Shown here: positions 36,688 through 45,759 of the stretch, piece after piece
Layout of the letters: every line of letters starts with the position of its first letter
Numbering within the stretch: position 1 is the stretch's first letter
NCBI GenBank assembly: GCA_030748415.1
Contig: JASMMA010000006.1
Span: 1 to 64,000, forward strand
Direction of reading: 5' to 3'
DNA: 64,000 nucleotides
Source: Planctomycetota bacterium
GTDB taxonomy: Bacteria > Planctomycetota > UBA1135
Notes under the pieces: model-generated
Database searches by the model: none
What the model saw: the letters and a program-made list of their open reading frames with translations, nothing else
Told to the model about the DNA's origin: nothing
Program-made: the position numbers and the translations under genes

Positions 36688-38625
36688 CTACTCGTTGGCG
36701 GTCGTTTCCCAATCCATTTCTTTCCAGAAGCGGGAAGGTTCGCGGGTTTCGCGTTTTCCGAAACGGGCTCGTTCTCGTGCGCATGAAACTGTAAGCACCT
36801 TTTGCGCCCGGGTGATTCCTACATACATTAAGCGCCGTTCTTCATCTTCGGTTCCTTCTTCAAGCGAGCGGGCATGGGGGAGGATTCCCTCTTCGACACC
36901 CACTAAATAAACGCGGGGGAATTCCAGCCCCTTTGCTGCATGCAAGGTCATGAGAGTTACTTTGTCGCCCGTAGAATTTTTCTCTTCTTCGCGGTCCTCT
37001 GCGGCGGAAAGGGCAAGCTCTTCAAGGAAAGAGCCGAGGCTTGCTTTTCTCGTGCGCCGTTCGTGATTTTCTGCGAAGTTAAAGATTTCTTCAACGGCTG
37101 TCCAACGCAATTGGCGTGTTTCAAAGTCGGGGTAGCATCGTTCGACCTCAGCTCGATACCCTACTCGATTGACGAGGGCTTTGACTTTATCCACTAGGTT
37201 GCCGCCGCTTTGCTTGACTGCTTCTAGCTGGTTCAGCAAATCCGTGACAGACTTCCCACCTTTTGCGGGAACGCCCTCGATTTCACTGGCTTTTCTAAAT
37301 GCGTGGTTCGCGCTAATCCCCTTAGCGGTTGCCCAAGCCAGAACCCGCTCAATAGTTGTTTTCCCAACACCACGAGGCGGGCAATTGATAATCCGTAAGA
37401 GGCTGGGCTCATCGTCTGGGTTCGCGAGAAGCTTAAGGTAGGAGAGAATGTCGCGAACTTCCTTTCGATCGAAAAAGGACATGCCTCCGATGAGGCGATA
37501 GGGAATGTTCGATGCCCTCAACCGTGCTTCGAATGCCCTGGGTTGGGTTTGAGTGCGAAATAGAATTGCGTAGTCAGAATAACGGGTCTCTTCTCGATTT
37601 ACTTGGAACAGAATCTCCGAGGCAATGAATCCTGCCTCGTCTTCCTCGTCCACCATTTCCATCATGACCACTTCTTCTCCATCTCCAATGTGAGAATGTA
37701 GAACTTTGGGATGACGCGCGATATTGTTTTGGATTACTCGGTTAGCTGCGTCTAGGATTTGTTTCGTAGAACGGTAGTTGGTCTCCAATCGAACAATCTT
37801 TGCACCTGGAAAATGTTTTTCGAAGCTTAAAATCTTTCGTACATCGGCCCCGCGCCAAGAATAAATAGATTGATCATCATCGCCAACAACACACAAGTTT
37901 TTTCTTGTTCCAGCGAGGAGCTTTACGATTTCATATTGTGGACCGTTAGTATCTTGGTACTCGTCCACCATGATATATTTCCAACGATTTCTAAATTGAC
38001 TCAGCACATCTTTGTGCTTTCGTAAAAGGCGAAGAGTGAAAATCAATAAGTCGTCGAAGTCCAATAACTTTTGTCGCCGCAGGTTTTCTTCATAGCGTGC
38101 ATAAATGTTGGCAATTAGGTTTTCGTCCCCTGCAGTACGAGCTGCATATTCATCAGGTGATTCCAGTTGGTTCTTCAGCAAACTAATCCGTGACTGTACC
38201 AGTCGGGGCTGAAGTGTTTTCTCAGGAACCCTCAAATCCCTCATTGCCGTTTTCACAGCAGTCTGCTGGTCGGCAGCATCACAAATAGTGAACCATTTAG
38301 GGAGGTCCAATTTTGGAGCATGATCTCGTAGAGCGCGGCAACAAAAGGAATGAAAAGTCCCAACCGTAAGTCGTTCTGCTTGTTCCAGGCCCACCAAGTC
38401 AGCAATTCGTTCGCGCATTTCTGCAGCGGCTTTGTTCGTAAATGTCACGGCGAGGATTTGCTCAGGGGGAATCCCTCTCGCCAACATATGCGCCATGCGA
38501 AAAGTAATCGTGCGGGTTTTACCCGTTCCAGCCCCAGCCAAGACAAGGAGGGGGCCTTGAATATGTTCAGCGGCTTCCCGCTGGGCCTCATTGAGGCCGT
38601 CTAGAATCGAGGGGACAGAGGTCAA
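36688..38625 (-). CDS. UvrD/Rep/PcrA-type DNA helicase
   Basis: A 645-residue superfamily 1A helicase. Motif I is GAGTGKTRTI with the Q motif LNEAQREA upstream, then TFTNKAAAEM (Ia), VDEYQDTN (II), GDDDQSIYSWRGA (III), LETNYRST (IV) and LMTLHAAKGLEFPRVYLVG (V), and VGITRAQKVL (VI). It is shorter than UvrD/PcrA (about 720) and ends without the extended C-tail, closer to Rep. It works in repair or replication restart. Its TTG start has TATGCT 9 nt upstream. Confidence 0.95.
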   Translation of the reverse strand: MTSVPSILDGLNEAQREAAEHIQGPLLVLAGAGTGKTRTITFRMAHMLARGIPPEQILAVTFTNKAAAEMRERIADLVGLEQAERLTVGTFHSFCCRALRDHAPKLDLPKWFTICDAADQQTAVKTAMRDLRVPEKTLQPRLVQSRISLLKNQLESPDEYAARTAGDENLIANIYARYEENLRRQKLLDFDDLLIFTLRLLRKHKDVLSQFRNRWKYIMVDEYQDTNGPQYEIVKLLAGTRKNLCVVGDDDQSIYSWRGADVRKILSFEKHFPGAKIVRLETNYRSTKQILDAANRVIQNNIARHPKVLHSHIGDGEEVVMMEMVDEEDEAGFIASEILFQVNREETRYSDYAILFRTQTQPRAFEARLRASNIPYRLIGGMSFFDRKEVRDILSYLKLLANPDDEPSLLRIINCPPRGVGKTTIERVLAWATAKGISANHAFRKASEIEGVPAKGGKSVTDLLNQLEAVKQSGGNLVDKVKALVNRVGYRAEVERCYPDFETRQLRWTAVEEIFNFAENHERRTRKASLGSFLEELALSAAEDREEEKNSTGDKVTLMTLHAAKGLEFPRVYLVGVEEGILPHARSLEEGTEDEERRLMYVGITRAQKVLTVSCARERARFGKRETREPSRFWKEMDWETTANE

Positions 38626-38675
38626 GGTCGGAAGAGCATACGGGATGAGGGGAGAGGTTAAAATCCAAAACCGAG

Positions 38676-39344
38676 ATGCAGCCCATTCTCATCCTTTTGG
38701 GTGCGCTATTAGTGGGCGCACTAATTTACTTTTCCTGGCTTGCCGCCAAGAAACGTAGGGAAGCTTTCCAAGCTTGGGCAACGAAGAACAACTGGTCCTA
38801 CGATCCCAGCCGCAGCCGAGAGGTTTATCACCAATATCAATTCTTGGATAAGCTCCGCCAGGGAAGCAACCGTTACGCTTTCGATATTGTCCGCGGCGAG
38901 TGGAAAGGGCGGAGCGCTGAGGGCTTTACTTTTCATTTCGAAACCCACAGCACGGATTCAAAAGGGAACCGCCGCACCCACCACCACCATTTTGGCGTGG
39001 TTCTCATTCAGATTGAGCGTGAGTTTTCAGAACTGAGCATTCACCCCGAAGGGTTCTTCTCAAAAATCGGGCAATTTTTTGGCTACGATGATATTGATTT
39101 TGAATCGGTCGAGTTTTCAAAGAAGTTTTGTGTTCGGGCCGAGGATAAGAAGTTGGCCTATGATTTTTGCAATACCGGAATGATGGAATACCTTCTTCAA
39201 AACCCGAAGACGGGTCTTGAGCTCGAGGGCAACACGCTTGCCCTGTACGACACCAACCGGCTCGATCCAGATGAGATCGAGCCCTACCTTCAACACCTTT
39301 CCAATATTCGCGGTTTAATGCCCGAATACTTGTTCCGAGATTAG
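38676..39344 (+). CDS. Membrane-anchored protein of unknown function
   Basis: A 222-residue protein with one N-terminal helix (residues 3-24) and a soluble alpha/beta domain beginning AFQAWATKNNWSYDP. Proteins with this layout often carry a DUF3137-like domain; this is only a resemblance. A His run (HHHHF) lies near residue 107. TAAAAT ends 11 nt before the ATG. LemA follows after 14 bp, and such proteins are often beside lemA, so a shared membrane role is possible. Confidence 0.75.
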   Translation: MQPILILLGALLVGALIYFSWLAAKKRREAFQAWATKNNWSYDPSRSREVYHQYQFLDKLRQGSNRYAFDIVRGEWKGRSAEGFTFHFETHSTDSKGNRRTHHHHFGVVLIQIEREFSELSIHPEGFFSKIGQFFGYDDIDFESVEFSKKFCVRAEDKKLAYDFCNTGMMEYLLQNPKTGLELEGNTLALYDTNRLDPDEIEPYLQHLSNIRGLMPEYLFRD

Positions 39345-39358
39345 CGTAAGTAAAAAAA

Positions 39359-39910
39359 ATGCTTTGGATCCCTGTCATTGTTCTCCTTCTGGTCGTTCTT
39401 GTCATTATTGGCATGTACAACGGGCTTGTTTCCATTCGCAACCAGTGCGACGAGGCCTGGTCCAATGTGGATACCGAACTCAAACGCCGCTACGACTTAA
39501 TCCCCAACCTGCTCAACACAGTGAAGGGCTATGCCAAACACGAAAAAGAACTCTTGGAACAGGTGACCTCCCTGCGAGAGCAAGCCGCCAACAACCACGG
39601 AAACCTCGCTTCTCAGGCTGCTGATGAGACCGCCCTCCAGGGAGTACTTGGAAAGTTGATGGTTCGTTTGGAGGCCTATCCCGACCTCAAGGCCAGCGCG
39701 AACTTCCAGGAGCTTCAATCGGAGCTTGCCAACACCGAAAACCGAATCCAGGCCGCCCTCAGGTTCTACAACGGCAACATCCGTGAGAACAACAACAAGG
39801 TTCAGCAATTTCCATCAAATATCATCGCTGGAATGTTCAGTTTTAGCCTTCGAGAGTTCTTTGAATTGGATATCCCCGAAGCTCGTATTGCGCCGAAGGT
39901 CGAGTTCTAG
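39359..39910 (+). CDS. lemA: LemA family protein
   Basis: A 183-residue protein with an N-terminal membrane helix, then the LemA four-helix domain: YNGLVSIRNQCDEAWSNVDTELKRRYDLIPNL-type opening (residues about 20-55) and FYNGNIRENNNKVQQFPSNIIA near residue 145. It is topologically an Nin-Cout helical-bundle protein; the function of the family is not settled. It is in an operon with the preceding membrane protein. Confidence 0.95.
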   Translation: MLWIPVIVLLLVVLVIIGMYNGLVSIRNQCDEAWSNVDTELKRRYDLIPNLLNTVKGYAKHEKELLEQVTSLREQAANNHGNLASQAADETALQGVLGKLMVRLEAYPDLKASANFQELQSELANTENRIQAALRFYNGNIRENNNKVQQFPSNIIAGMFSFSLREFFELDIPEARIAPKVEF

Positions 39911-39954
39911 GGGATTCGCTAGAATGAGGGGCTACCCCACATCCCCTATAGCCT

Positions 39955-41748
39955 TTGAAGCTTCGAAATGTCGCCATTGTGGCCCATGTGGACCACGGCA
40001 AAACCACCCTCGTTGACGGCCTTTTTAAAGAGGCCGGCGCCCTCGCACGCGGTCAGGCGCAAGATGACCGGCTCATGGACTCCAATGACCTGGAGCGCGA
40101 GCGCGGAATCACAATCCTTTCCAAGAATGCGGCAGTGACCTGGAAGGGCGTTCGCATCAATCTGATTGACACGCCTGGACACGCCGACTTTGGGGGACAA
40201 GTGGAGCGCGTGCTCTCGATGGCGGATGGAGTACTTCTTCTCGTGGATGCATTCGAAGGTGTTATGCCCCAAACGCGCTTTGTTCTTTCGAAGGCATTCG
40301 CCGCAGGTCTTCGCCCCGTTGTAGTGGTGAACAAGATGGACCGACAAGATGCCCGGCCTGACGAAGTGTTGGGAGAGGTCTTTGATCTTTTTGTGGATCT
40401 TGGTGCCGAGGATATGGCTTTGGATTTCCCGGTCGTTTACGCGAGCGCCCGAAGTGGTTGGGCGTCTATGGAAGAAAAGGAAGTCGGAGATGGCTTTGCC
40501 TGTCTCTTGGACAGCATTCTGGAACAGGTCCCTGCCCCTGAGGTAGATGAAACTGCTCCGATGCGTTTTCAGGTCAGCACTTTGGACTGGAGTGATTTTG
40601 TGGGCCGCATTGGGATTGGCCGAGTTGACCGCGGTGTGCTTCGCAAAGGCATGGCGGTTTCAGTTTTGGCTGCGGGCAAAAAGCCGACCTCTGCTCGCAT
40701 CAAGGAGCTCTTCAAAATTGAGGGAATGGAACGGGTAGAGACTGAAGAAGTCATCGCAGGCGATATTGCCGCGATTTCGGGGATATTAGAGGTGGGCCTG
40801 GGGGACACCGTTTGCGATTCAGAGGCTCATGAGCCACTTCCATTCCAAGAGGTTGAAAACCCAACTATTGAGATGGAGTTTTTGGTAAACGACTCGCCGT
40901 TGGCGGGTCGAGTGGGTCAGTTCGTAACCTCGCGCCAAGTTCTTGAGCGTTTAGAAAAGGCCCAAATGATGGATCCTGCCCTCCGCGTGAATCCCCTTGA
41001 TGGTGGAGGTTGTCTTGTTGGCGGCCGGGGTGTTTTGCACCTTGGAATTCTCATGGAGAACATGCGCCGTGAGGGTTATGAGTTTGCGGTTGGTCGCCCA
41101 CGCGTTTTGCTGCGTGAGGAAAATGGGAAAACAATGGAGCCCATTGAGAAGACATGCGTGGAATGTCCGGAAGACCACATGGGCAGAGTGATTGAATACT
41201 TTGGCGGCCGGGGTGCGGAAATTCATTCGATGGATCGTCGAGGAACTAGAGTGACATTGAATATGTCGGTTCCAACTCGCGGACTGATTGGTGCGCGAAC
41301 CCAAGTCCTCACTCTAACCCGTGGTGAAGGAACGGTGTCTTCTGTTTTTGAAAAGTGGATGCCCCTCAATGGTGACTTGGGGGACCGGCACAATGGAGTT
41401 TTGGTTTCTAGTGAGTCTGGAAAAGTGACCGCTTATTCGTTGCGTGCTTTTGAAGACCGCGGCATATTTTTTGTAGAGCCCGGAGTTGAGGTGTACGAAG
41501 GGATGGTTCTTGGTGAGAACAACAAGGACAAAGACATCGTGCTGAATATTGTGCGCGAGAAAAAATTAACCAATGTGCGGTCCGCCAATAAGGATATTGA
41601 CGAAAAAATCCGTCGTCCACGCGACATGAGCCTAGAGGCTTACTTGGAGTTTTTGGCTGACGATGAATTGTTGGAGGTGGGGCCGAACTTTTTGCGCATG
41701 CGAAAGCGACTCCTTCGCGCCAAGCTACGCCAACGCGCGGAAGTGTGA
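39955..41748 (+). CDS. typA: Ribosome-associated GTPase TypA/BipA
   Basis: A 597-residue translational GTPase related to EF-G. G1 is AHVDHGKT, the switch region carries ERERGITIL, G3 is DTPGHADF, G4 is NKMD. Domain V contains SMDRRGTRVTLNMSVPTRGLIGARTQVLTLTRGEG, typical of BipA. It helps 50S assembly and stress or low-temperature growth. The start is TTG, set by the conserved LRNVAIVAHVDHGK. A TAGAAT about 25 nt upstream is a likely -10. Confidence 0.96.
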   Translation: MKLRNVAIVAHVDHGKTTLVDGLFKEAGALARGQAQDDRLMDSNDLERERGITILSKNAAVTWKGVRINLIDTPGHADFGGQVERVLSMADGVLLLVDAFEGVMPQTRFVLSKAFAAGLRPVVVVNKMDRQDARPDEVLGEVFDLFVDLGAEDMALDFPVVYASARSGWASMEEKEVGDGFACLLDSILEQVPAPEVDETAPMRFQVSTLDWSDFVGRIGIGRVDRGVLRKGMAVSVLAAGKKPTSARIKELFKIEGMERVETEEVIAGDIAAISGILEVGLGDTVCDSEAHEPLPFQEVENPTIEMEFLVNDSPLAGRVGQFVTSRQVLERLEKAQMMDPALRVNPLDGGGCLVGGRGVLHLGILMENMRREGYEFAVGRPRVLLREENGKTMEPIEKTCVECPEDHMGRVIEYFGGRGAEIHSMDRRGTRVTLNMSVPTRGLIGARTQVLTLTRGEGTVSSVFEKWMPLNGDLGDRHNGVLVSSESGKVTAYSLRAFEDRGIFFVEPGVEVYEGMVLGENNKDKDIVLNIVREKKLTNVRSANKDIDEKIRRPRDMSLEAYLEFLADDELLEVGPNFLRMRKRLLRAKLRQRAEV

Positions 41749-41766
41749 ACTTTCGGACCATTTTTT

Positions 41767-42004
41767 AGGAGTTTTTTTGGAAAGGGAACTCCTGAAAACT
41801 GCACAAAGTTAGGACATTCGTTGGCAGATAAGCCCCAGAGCTCCCAAAAGAGCTCCCTCACAGCTTCCGTTTTTCGAGGACCACCCTAAACTTTGCGCCT
41901 GTCGCTGCTTACAGCGGCCACTGAGCCTCAAAACACCATTTTATTGGTGCCATCTGAGGGGATGGAGTTGCGGTCCTGGCGCTTGCGTCGGGGCCGCTTT
42001 TTTT
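41767..42004 (+). ncRNA. Possible structured RNA ending in an intrinsic terminator
   Basis: The gene-free stretch after typA is rich in pairing. A hairpin AGGAGTT/AACTCCT comes first. Arms at 41801-41813 and 41885-41898 (CAAAGT-TAGG with CCTAAACTTTG) enclose GAGCTCccaaaaGAGCTC. CGCTGcttaCAGCG and CACCAttttatTGGTG follow. A 7-bp stem GCGGTCC/GGGGCCGC (41970-41997) with seven T closes the region. No known RNA family (tRNA, tmRNA, RNase P, SRP) fits. It may be a small RNA, or just a long 3' UTR with terminators. Confidence 0.3.
41970..42004 (+). terminator. Intrinsic terminator after typA region
   Basis: A GC-rich 7-bp stem (GCGGTCC with GGGGCCGC, including G-T pairs) is followed at once by seven T. 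It lies just before repeat family B copy 1. Confidence 0.75.
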
Positions 42005-42006
42005 CG

Positions 42007-42146
42007 ATACCGAACCCGACCCTTTTTACCGGTTTTTTTTATCCCTACTGAAATTGCCTGTTTAGCGATATTTACTCAGATGTAAATGAGAGGAGCCGTT
42101 TTGAGTCGGGTCATTTTTTATCGGTAAAAAGGGTCGGGTTCGGTAT
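42007..42146. repeat. Family B inverted-repeat element, copy 1
   Basis: 140 bp bounded by perfect 25-bp inverted repeats (42007-42031 and 42122-42146; the left begins ATACCGAACCCGACCC). The right end runs into TATTCT, 6 nt before an ATG of the next gene, so the element edge may be part of its promoter. Confidence 0.85.
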
Positions 42147-42152
42147 TCTGGG

Positions 42153-42863
42153 ATGATGTTTACGGTTGCGGACTTTGAGCTTTATCAGTTTCGTTTTCAG
42201 GGAGATCCTGAGTGGAATGGGCGGCGATTAGATGTCCGGCGCCGGCTGCAGGCCTTGGGAGACCGCTTGAAAGCGGATTTTGCGGGTCTTGGCATTTCCT
42301 TAGACCGCCGGGAGAGTCTTCACAATCCACATAACACCAACGGGAAAAAAGTCCGCCGCCAGCGCACGATGCTATTTCGAGACAAAAAAGCCCGAGCCGC
42401 CCTGAAAAGGTTCTTAGGGAAAGAGCTTGGTAAGGATTTGGATTCTGCTAGAAACAACCTTCATTTTCAGGTTGGGCTGGATGAAAAAAGTGCCTGGTGG
42501 GGACTCCGATTAGACGAGGGCGCCTGGTACGACCTGAATGTCCTGCTAAAGCGTGCGGAAGAGAGCGATGGCCAATCTGAAATCGTTGCGGCATGTTCCG
42601 CCTCGAAGGGGTTTAATTTGGAGTTGAACCGTGGGGGCGCAAGGCCAATCTGTGAAATGGATTCCCGCGATTGGCGGGATTTAGCCGGAGTGGTTCGCCC
42701 CGGTGAAACCCAGTTAGAAATCGTGCGAAAAATCCCCGCCCACCAGGCAGCCGAAATCGGGGCAGATCTCGAAGATGCCATTGCCGCTGACCTTCTTACG
42801 CTCGCCCCGTTTTTTAAGCTCGCAAGTTGGACATTAGATGGGCCAGCCGGCGCCTCTCTTTGA
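42153..42863 (+). CDS. Conserved-looking protein of unknown function
   Basis: A 236-residue soluble protein with no signal peptide or membrane helix. The start FTVADFELYQF and the Arg/Lys-rich segment DRRESLHNPHNTNGKKVRRQR (about residues 48-70) faintly recall DUF1054/YktB-type proteins; I would not assign this. Two ATG codons (42153, 42156) follow the family B element, and TATTCT ends 6 nt before the second, so it is probably leaderless. There is no obvious tie to the TonB genes downstream apart from position. Confidence 0.75.
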   Translation: MMFTVADFELYQFRFQGDPEWNGRRLDVRRRLQALGDRLKADFAGLGISLDRRESLHNPHNTNGKKVRRQRTMLFRDKKARAALKRFLGKELGKDLDSARNNLHFQVGLDEKSAWWGLRLDEGAWYDLNVLLKRAEESDGQSEIVAACSASKGFNLELNRGGARPICEMDSRDWRDLAGVVRPGETQLEIVRKIPAHQAAEIGADLEDAIAADLLTLAPFFKLASWTLDGPAGASL

Positions 42864-42927
42864 GTAGAGTACTTTTGTTTGAGAAGGCTATTTTTGAACC
42901 CCTCCCATTAGCAGTCGTTTGGCTGGG

Positions 42928-44994
42928 ATGATTCTCACAGCATCTCTTCTCCTTCTACAGGAGCCTGTCCCCGAAATTGATGCCCCACAACACGAAGTAG
43001 TTGTTACTGCAACGACTACTCCAACTGAGGCGCTTGAACTCCCTTGGTCCACTTCCCTTTTGGGTTACGAGGACCTTGCCACCTCCCGTTCCTTTAGCGA
43101 ATCCTTGCGCGCCCTTCCCAGTGTAATGGTGCAAAAAACAGCCTATGGACAATCCAGCCCCTACATTCGGGGTCTGACGGGTTATCACAATGTGCTTTTG
43201 CTGGACGGCGTACGAATGAACCACAGCGCCTTCCGAGCAGGACCCAACCAGTATTGGAGCGCATCAGTGGATCCGCTCACGATTGAACAGCTCGAAGTTG
43301 TACGCGGGCCAAACTCGGTCCTTTATGGATCCGATGCGATTGGGGGAACTGTAAACGCCGTCACCCGCTCCACTCCGAGGGGTGAAGCAAACGGGGGCCT
43401 AGTGAGCAGTAGTGGTGCATACGCCCGATGGTCCAGCGCCGAAGATTCCTGGACGGGTCGAGTAGAAGGGTTCTGGAGTCAGAACGACGATTGGTCCATG
43501 CTTGCTGGCGTAACCTCCCGCAAATATGGTGATTTGACTGCGGGTGATCTAACAGGTCTTCAACCTGGCACTGGATACGACGAACTCGATGGTGATGTTC
43601 GCATGGATCGTTGGACGGATTCTGGAGTTCATCTCACCTTTGCCGCGCGAACTGTGCGCCAAGATGATGTGCCGCGGACCCACAAAACTTTGGATTCCAT
43701 TTCTTTTAATGGAACAAGTACAGGTTCTGAAAACCATCGCTTGCATGATCAGACGAGCGATTTGGTTTACGCCCGTGCCGAATGGGAAGATGCCGGTGGT
43801 TTATGGGACCGTGGGGAATTGACGGCCAGTTTTCACCGCACCGATGAATCCCGCGACCGTGAGCGGATTAAGTCGAGCCAGTTGCGGCACGATATTCAGG
43901 GCTTCACTGTGGGAGATTTTGGTTTATTGGCTCGATTCGGAACGGATACCGGATGGGATTGGGGTGCCGAAATTCACCACGAGAAAATTGATTCCTTCAA
44001 AAAAGAGTGGCGGGATGGCGTTTTGCAGGCGCCGTTTATTCAAGGTCCGGTCGCTGACGATTCCACTGTTGATACTGCTGCTTTGTATTTGCAGCGCGAG
44101 ATTCAGCTTGAAGATTGGACCGTTGTGCCGGGTGTCCGCGCGACACGCGCTCGGGTGAATGCCGGTGCGGTTGAGGATCCCGACACAGGCAACGAAGTTT
44201 CTTTCAGCCGGAGTTGGGATGGTGTCGTTGGAAGTTTGCGTGGGATTCGCTGGACCGGTGAAGATAGAAATGTTTTCATAGGTTTGTCGCAAGGTTTCCG
44301 TAACCCAAGTTTGTATGACCTCACTTCTTTGGATGAAACTTCGGTCGTGGAGACACCAGAATTTGATTTGGAGCCAGAGTATTTTCTGCAAGCTGAGGTC
44401 GGAACTCAAGGTCGCGAGAAAAACTTGGCCTGGCAACTTTCCGCTTGGCAAACTTGGATGAACGACATGATTATTCGTTCACCGGAGGAAGCGTCGGGGA
44501 GTTCGGTCGGCAAAGACAATGCTGATGGTTGGATGCACGGATTGGAAGCTGATGTGAAGTGGTCCCTTGCACCGGAATGGGAAGCCCACTTGATGGCAAG
44601 TTGGATGGATGGTGAAGTTGACCAGCGCGTGGGTGCAGATGGTGTTGCCTTTGAGGACTTGTCGATTGTTTCGGCACCGGTTGATCGCTTGATGCCTTTG
44701 CAAGCCTACCTTTCTGCGCGCCGCACGATGAATGGCGGCCACTTTTGGTATGAAGGCTGGGCCTGGGCGATGGGGGATGCGGACAAGCTTTCCTTCCGGG
44801 ATGAGCGAGATACTTCTCGGATTCCCGCAGATGGAACCCCCGCCTTTACCCTGTTTGGTTTAAGTGTGGGCTGGAAGCTATCCAAAGATCTCAACCTAAG
44901 TCTCCAAATCGAAAACCTCACCGACGAGGATTATCGAGTCCACGGTTCAGGAATCAATGGCTCCGGCCGCAGCATCGTTGCCGTCCTATACTGA
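42928..44994 (+). CDS. TonB-dependent outer-membrane receptor
   Basis: A receptor of about 688 residues. Short signal peptide, plug domain (EVVVTATTTPTEALELPW near residue 23, then SPYIRGLTGYHNVLLLDGVRMN and VRGPNSVLYGSDAIGGTVN), then a 22-strand-type barrel ending SLQIENLTDEDYRVHGSG and a final VAVLY. It takes up a siderophore, cobamide or other ligand; the ligand is not readable. The start could be TTG 42919. Its final Tyr and TGA belong to family B copy 2 (TACTGAACCCG). TonB follows directly. Confidence 0.93.
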   Translation: MILTASLLLLQEPVPEIDAPQHEVVVTATTTPTEALELPWSTSLLGYEDLATSRSFSESLRALPSVMVQKTAYGQSSPYIRGLTGYHNVLLLDGVRMNHSAFRAGPNQYWSASVDPLTIEQLEVVRGPNSVLYGSDAIGGTVNAVTRSTPRGEANGGLVSSSGAYARWSSAEDSWTGRVEGFWSQNDDWSMLAGVTSRKYGDLTAGDLTGLQPGTGYDELDGDVRMDRWTDSGVHLTFAARTVRQDDVPRTHKTLDSISFNGTSTGSENHRLHDQTSDLVYARAEWEDAGGLWDRGELTASFHRTDESRDRERIKSSQLRHDIQGFTVGDFGLLARFGTDTGWDWGAEIHHEKIDSFKKEWRDGVLQAPFIQGPVADDSTVDTAALYLQREIQLEDWTVVPGVRATRARVNAGAVEDPDTGNEVSFSRSWDGVVGSLRGIRWTGEDRNVFIGLSQGFRNPSLYDLTSLDETSVVETPEFDLEPEYFLQAEVGTQGREKNLAWQLSAWQTWMNDMIIRSPEEASGSSVGKDNADGWMHGLEADVKWSLAPEWEAHLMASWMDGEVDQRVGADGVAFEDLSIVSAPVDRLMPLQAYLSARRTMNGGHFWYEGWAWAMGDADKLSFRDERDTSRIPADGTPAFTLFGLSVGWKLSKDLNLSLQIENLTDEDYRVHGSGINGSGRSIVAVLY

Positions 44995-45066
44995 ACCCGA
45001 CCCTTTTTACCGATAAAAAATGACCCTACTCATTTTGCTGGATAAAATGGGTAGGTTAGGACAGTA
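44988..45066. repeat. Family B element, copy 2 (diverged)
   Basis: About 79 bp. The left end TACTGAACCCGACCCTTTTT is intact and provides the receptor's stop. The right end is diverged (GGGTAGGTTAGGACAGTA), but an inner 12-bp stem CCTACtCATTTT/AAAATGgGTAGG keeps the hairpin. TonB starts 7 bp later. Confidence 0.75.
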
Positions 45067-45072
45067 GGGCAA

Positions 45073-45678
45073 GTGATGGCACGAATTTTCCATTCCTCTT
45101 GGTCGCTCCCCCTTCTAGGAACGGCTTCGTTCATTTCCGTGGCGTTTCACGCTTCGGTTGTGGGAGGGGCTGCTTTGGGGATTTGGAATTGGGTTTTTTC
45201 AGAAACGCCAAATTTGACCACCCCGCCAACATTTGAGGTCCAATTTCGCCCCGATTCGGCAGCGAGCCCTGAAAGAGACCCTCCTATTTTGGAGGTGCTT
45301 CCCCCAGAGGTCCCCGAGCCTTTGCTCATCGAATGGGAAGAAGCCCCATTCGATGAGCCTGAAACTGAGGTGAAATTGCCCTCTTTTGTCTCGGTCTCCT
45401 CTGGCTTTGTGGAGGCCGAACCCGATCCAGATGCTTGTCCACCCCCCGTTTATCCACGCTCGGCGCGTCGCTTGGGCCTTGAGGGAGTGGTGAGGGTTTG
45501 GGTTCTCGTCAGGGTGGATGGAACCGTTCAGGATTTAGGGATTGAAGCAAGTTCAGGGCATGAGGCTTTGGACCGCGCTTCGATTAGTGCGATATCTAAG
45601 TGGAAATTTTTCCCAGCGGAAGATCCCACCGGTGAGATTGCTTCCAGGACGATTATTCAAATTCGCTTCCAATACTGA
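45073..45678 (+). CDS. tonB: TonB energy transducer protein
   Basis: A 201-residue protein with an N-terminal membrane helix (about residues 14-40), a Pro/Glu-rich periplasmic linker (VLPPEVPEPLLIEWEE), and a TonB C-terminal domain (PPVYPRSARRLGLEGVVRVWVLV ... ASSGHEALDRASISAISKWKF). It couples the inner-membrane proton gradient to outer-membrane receptors, presumably the one just upstream. ExbB and ExbD are not in the window. GTG 45073 or ATG 45076 are both possible starts. Its TGA stop is the start of family B copy 3. Confidence 0.92.
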   Translation: MMARIFHSSWSLPLLGTASFISVAFHASVVGGAALGIWNWVFSETPNLTTPPTFEVQFRPDSAASPERDPPILEVLPPEVPEPLLIEWEEAPFDEPETEVKLPSFVSVSSGFVEAEPDPDACPPPVYPRSARRLGLEGVVRVWVLVRVDGTVQDLGIEASSGHEALDRASISAISKWKFFPAEDPTGEIASRTIIQIRFQY

Positions 45679-45749
45679 ACCCGACCCTTTTTAATGAACA
45701 AAATGAGTCGGGCTCATTTTTATCGGTAAAAAGGGTCGGGTTCAGTATT
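45671..45749. repeat. Family B inverted-repeat element, copy 3
   Basis: 79 bp with 22-bp inverted repeats (AATACTGAACCCGACCC...) and an inner stem AAAATGAG/CTCATTTT. The left end supplies tonB's last Tyr and TGA. The right end flows into TATTCT (45746-45751), 8 nt before the aminotransferase ATG. Confidence 0.85.
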
Positions 45750-45759
45750 CTGGAGAGGT

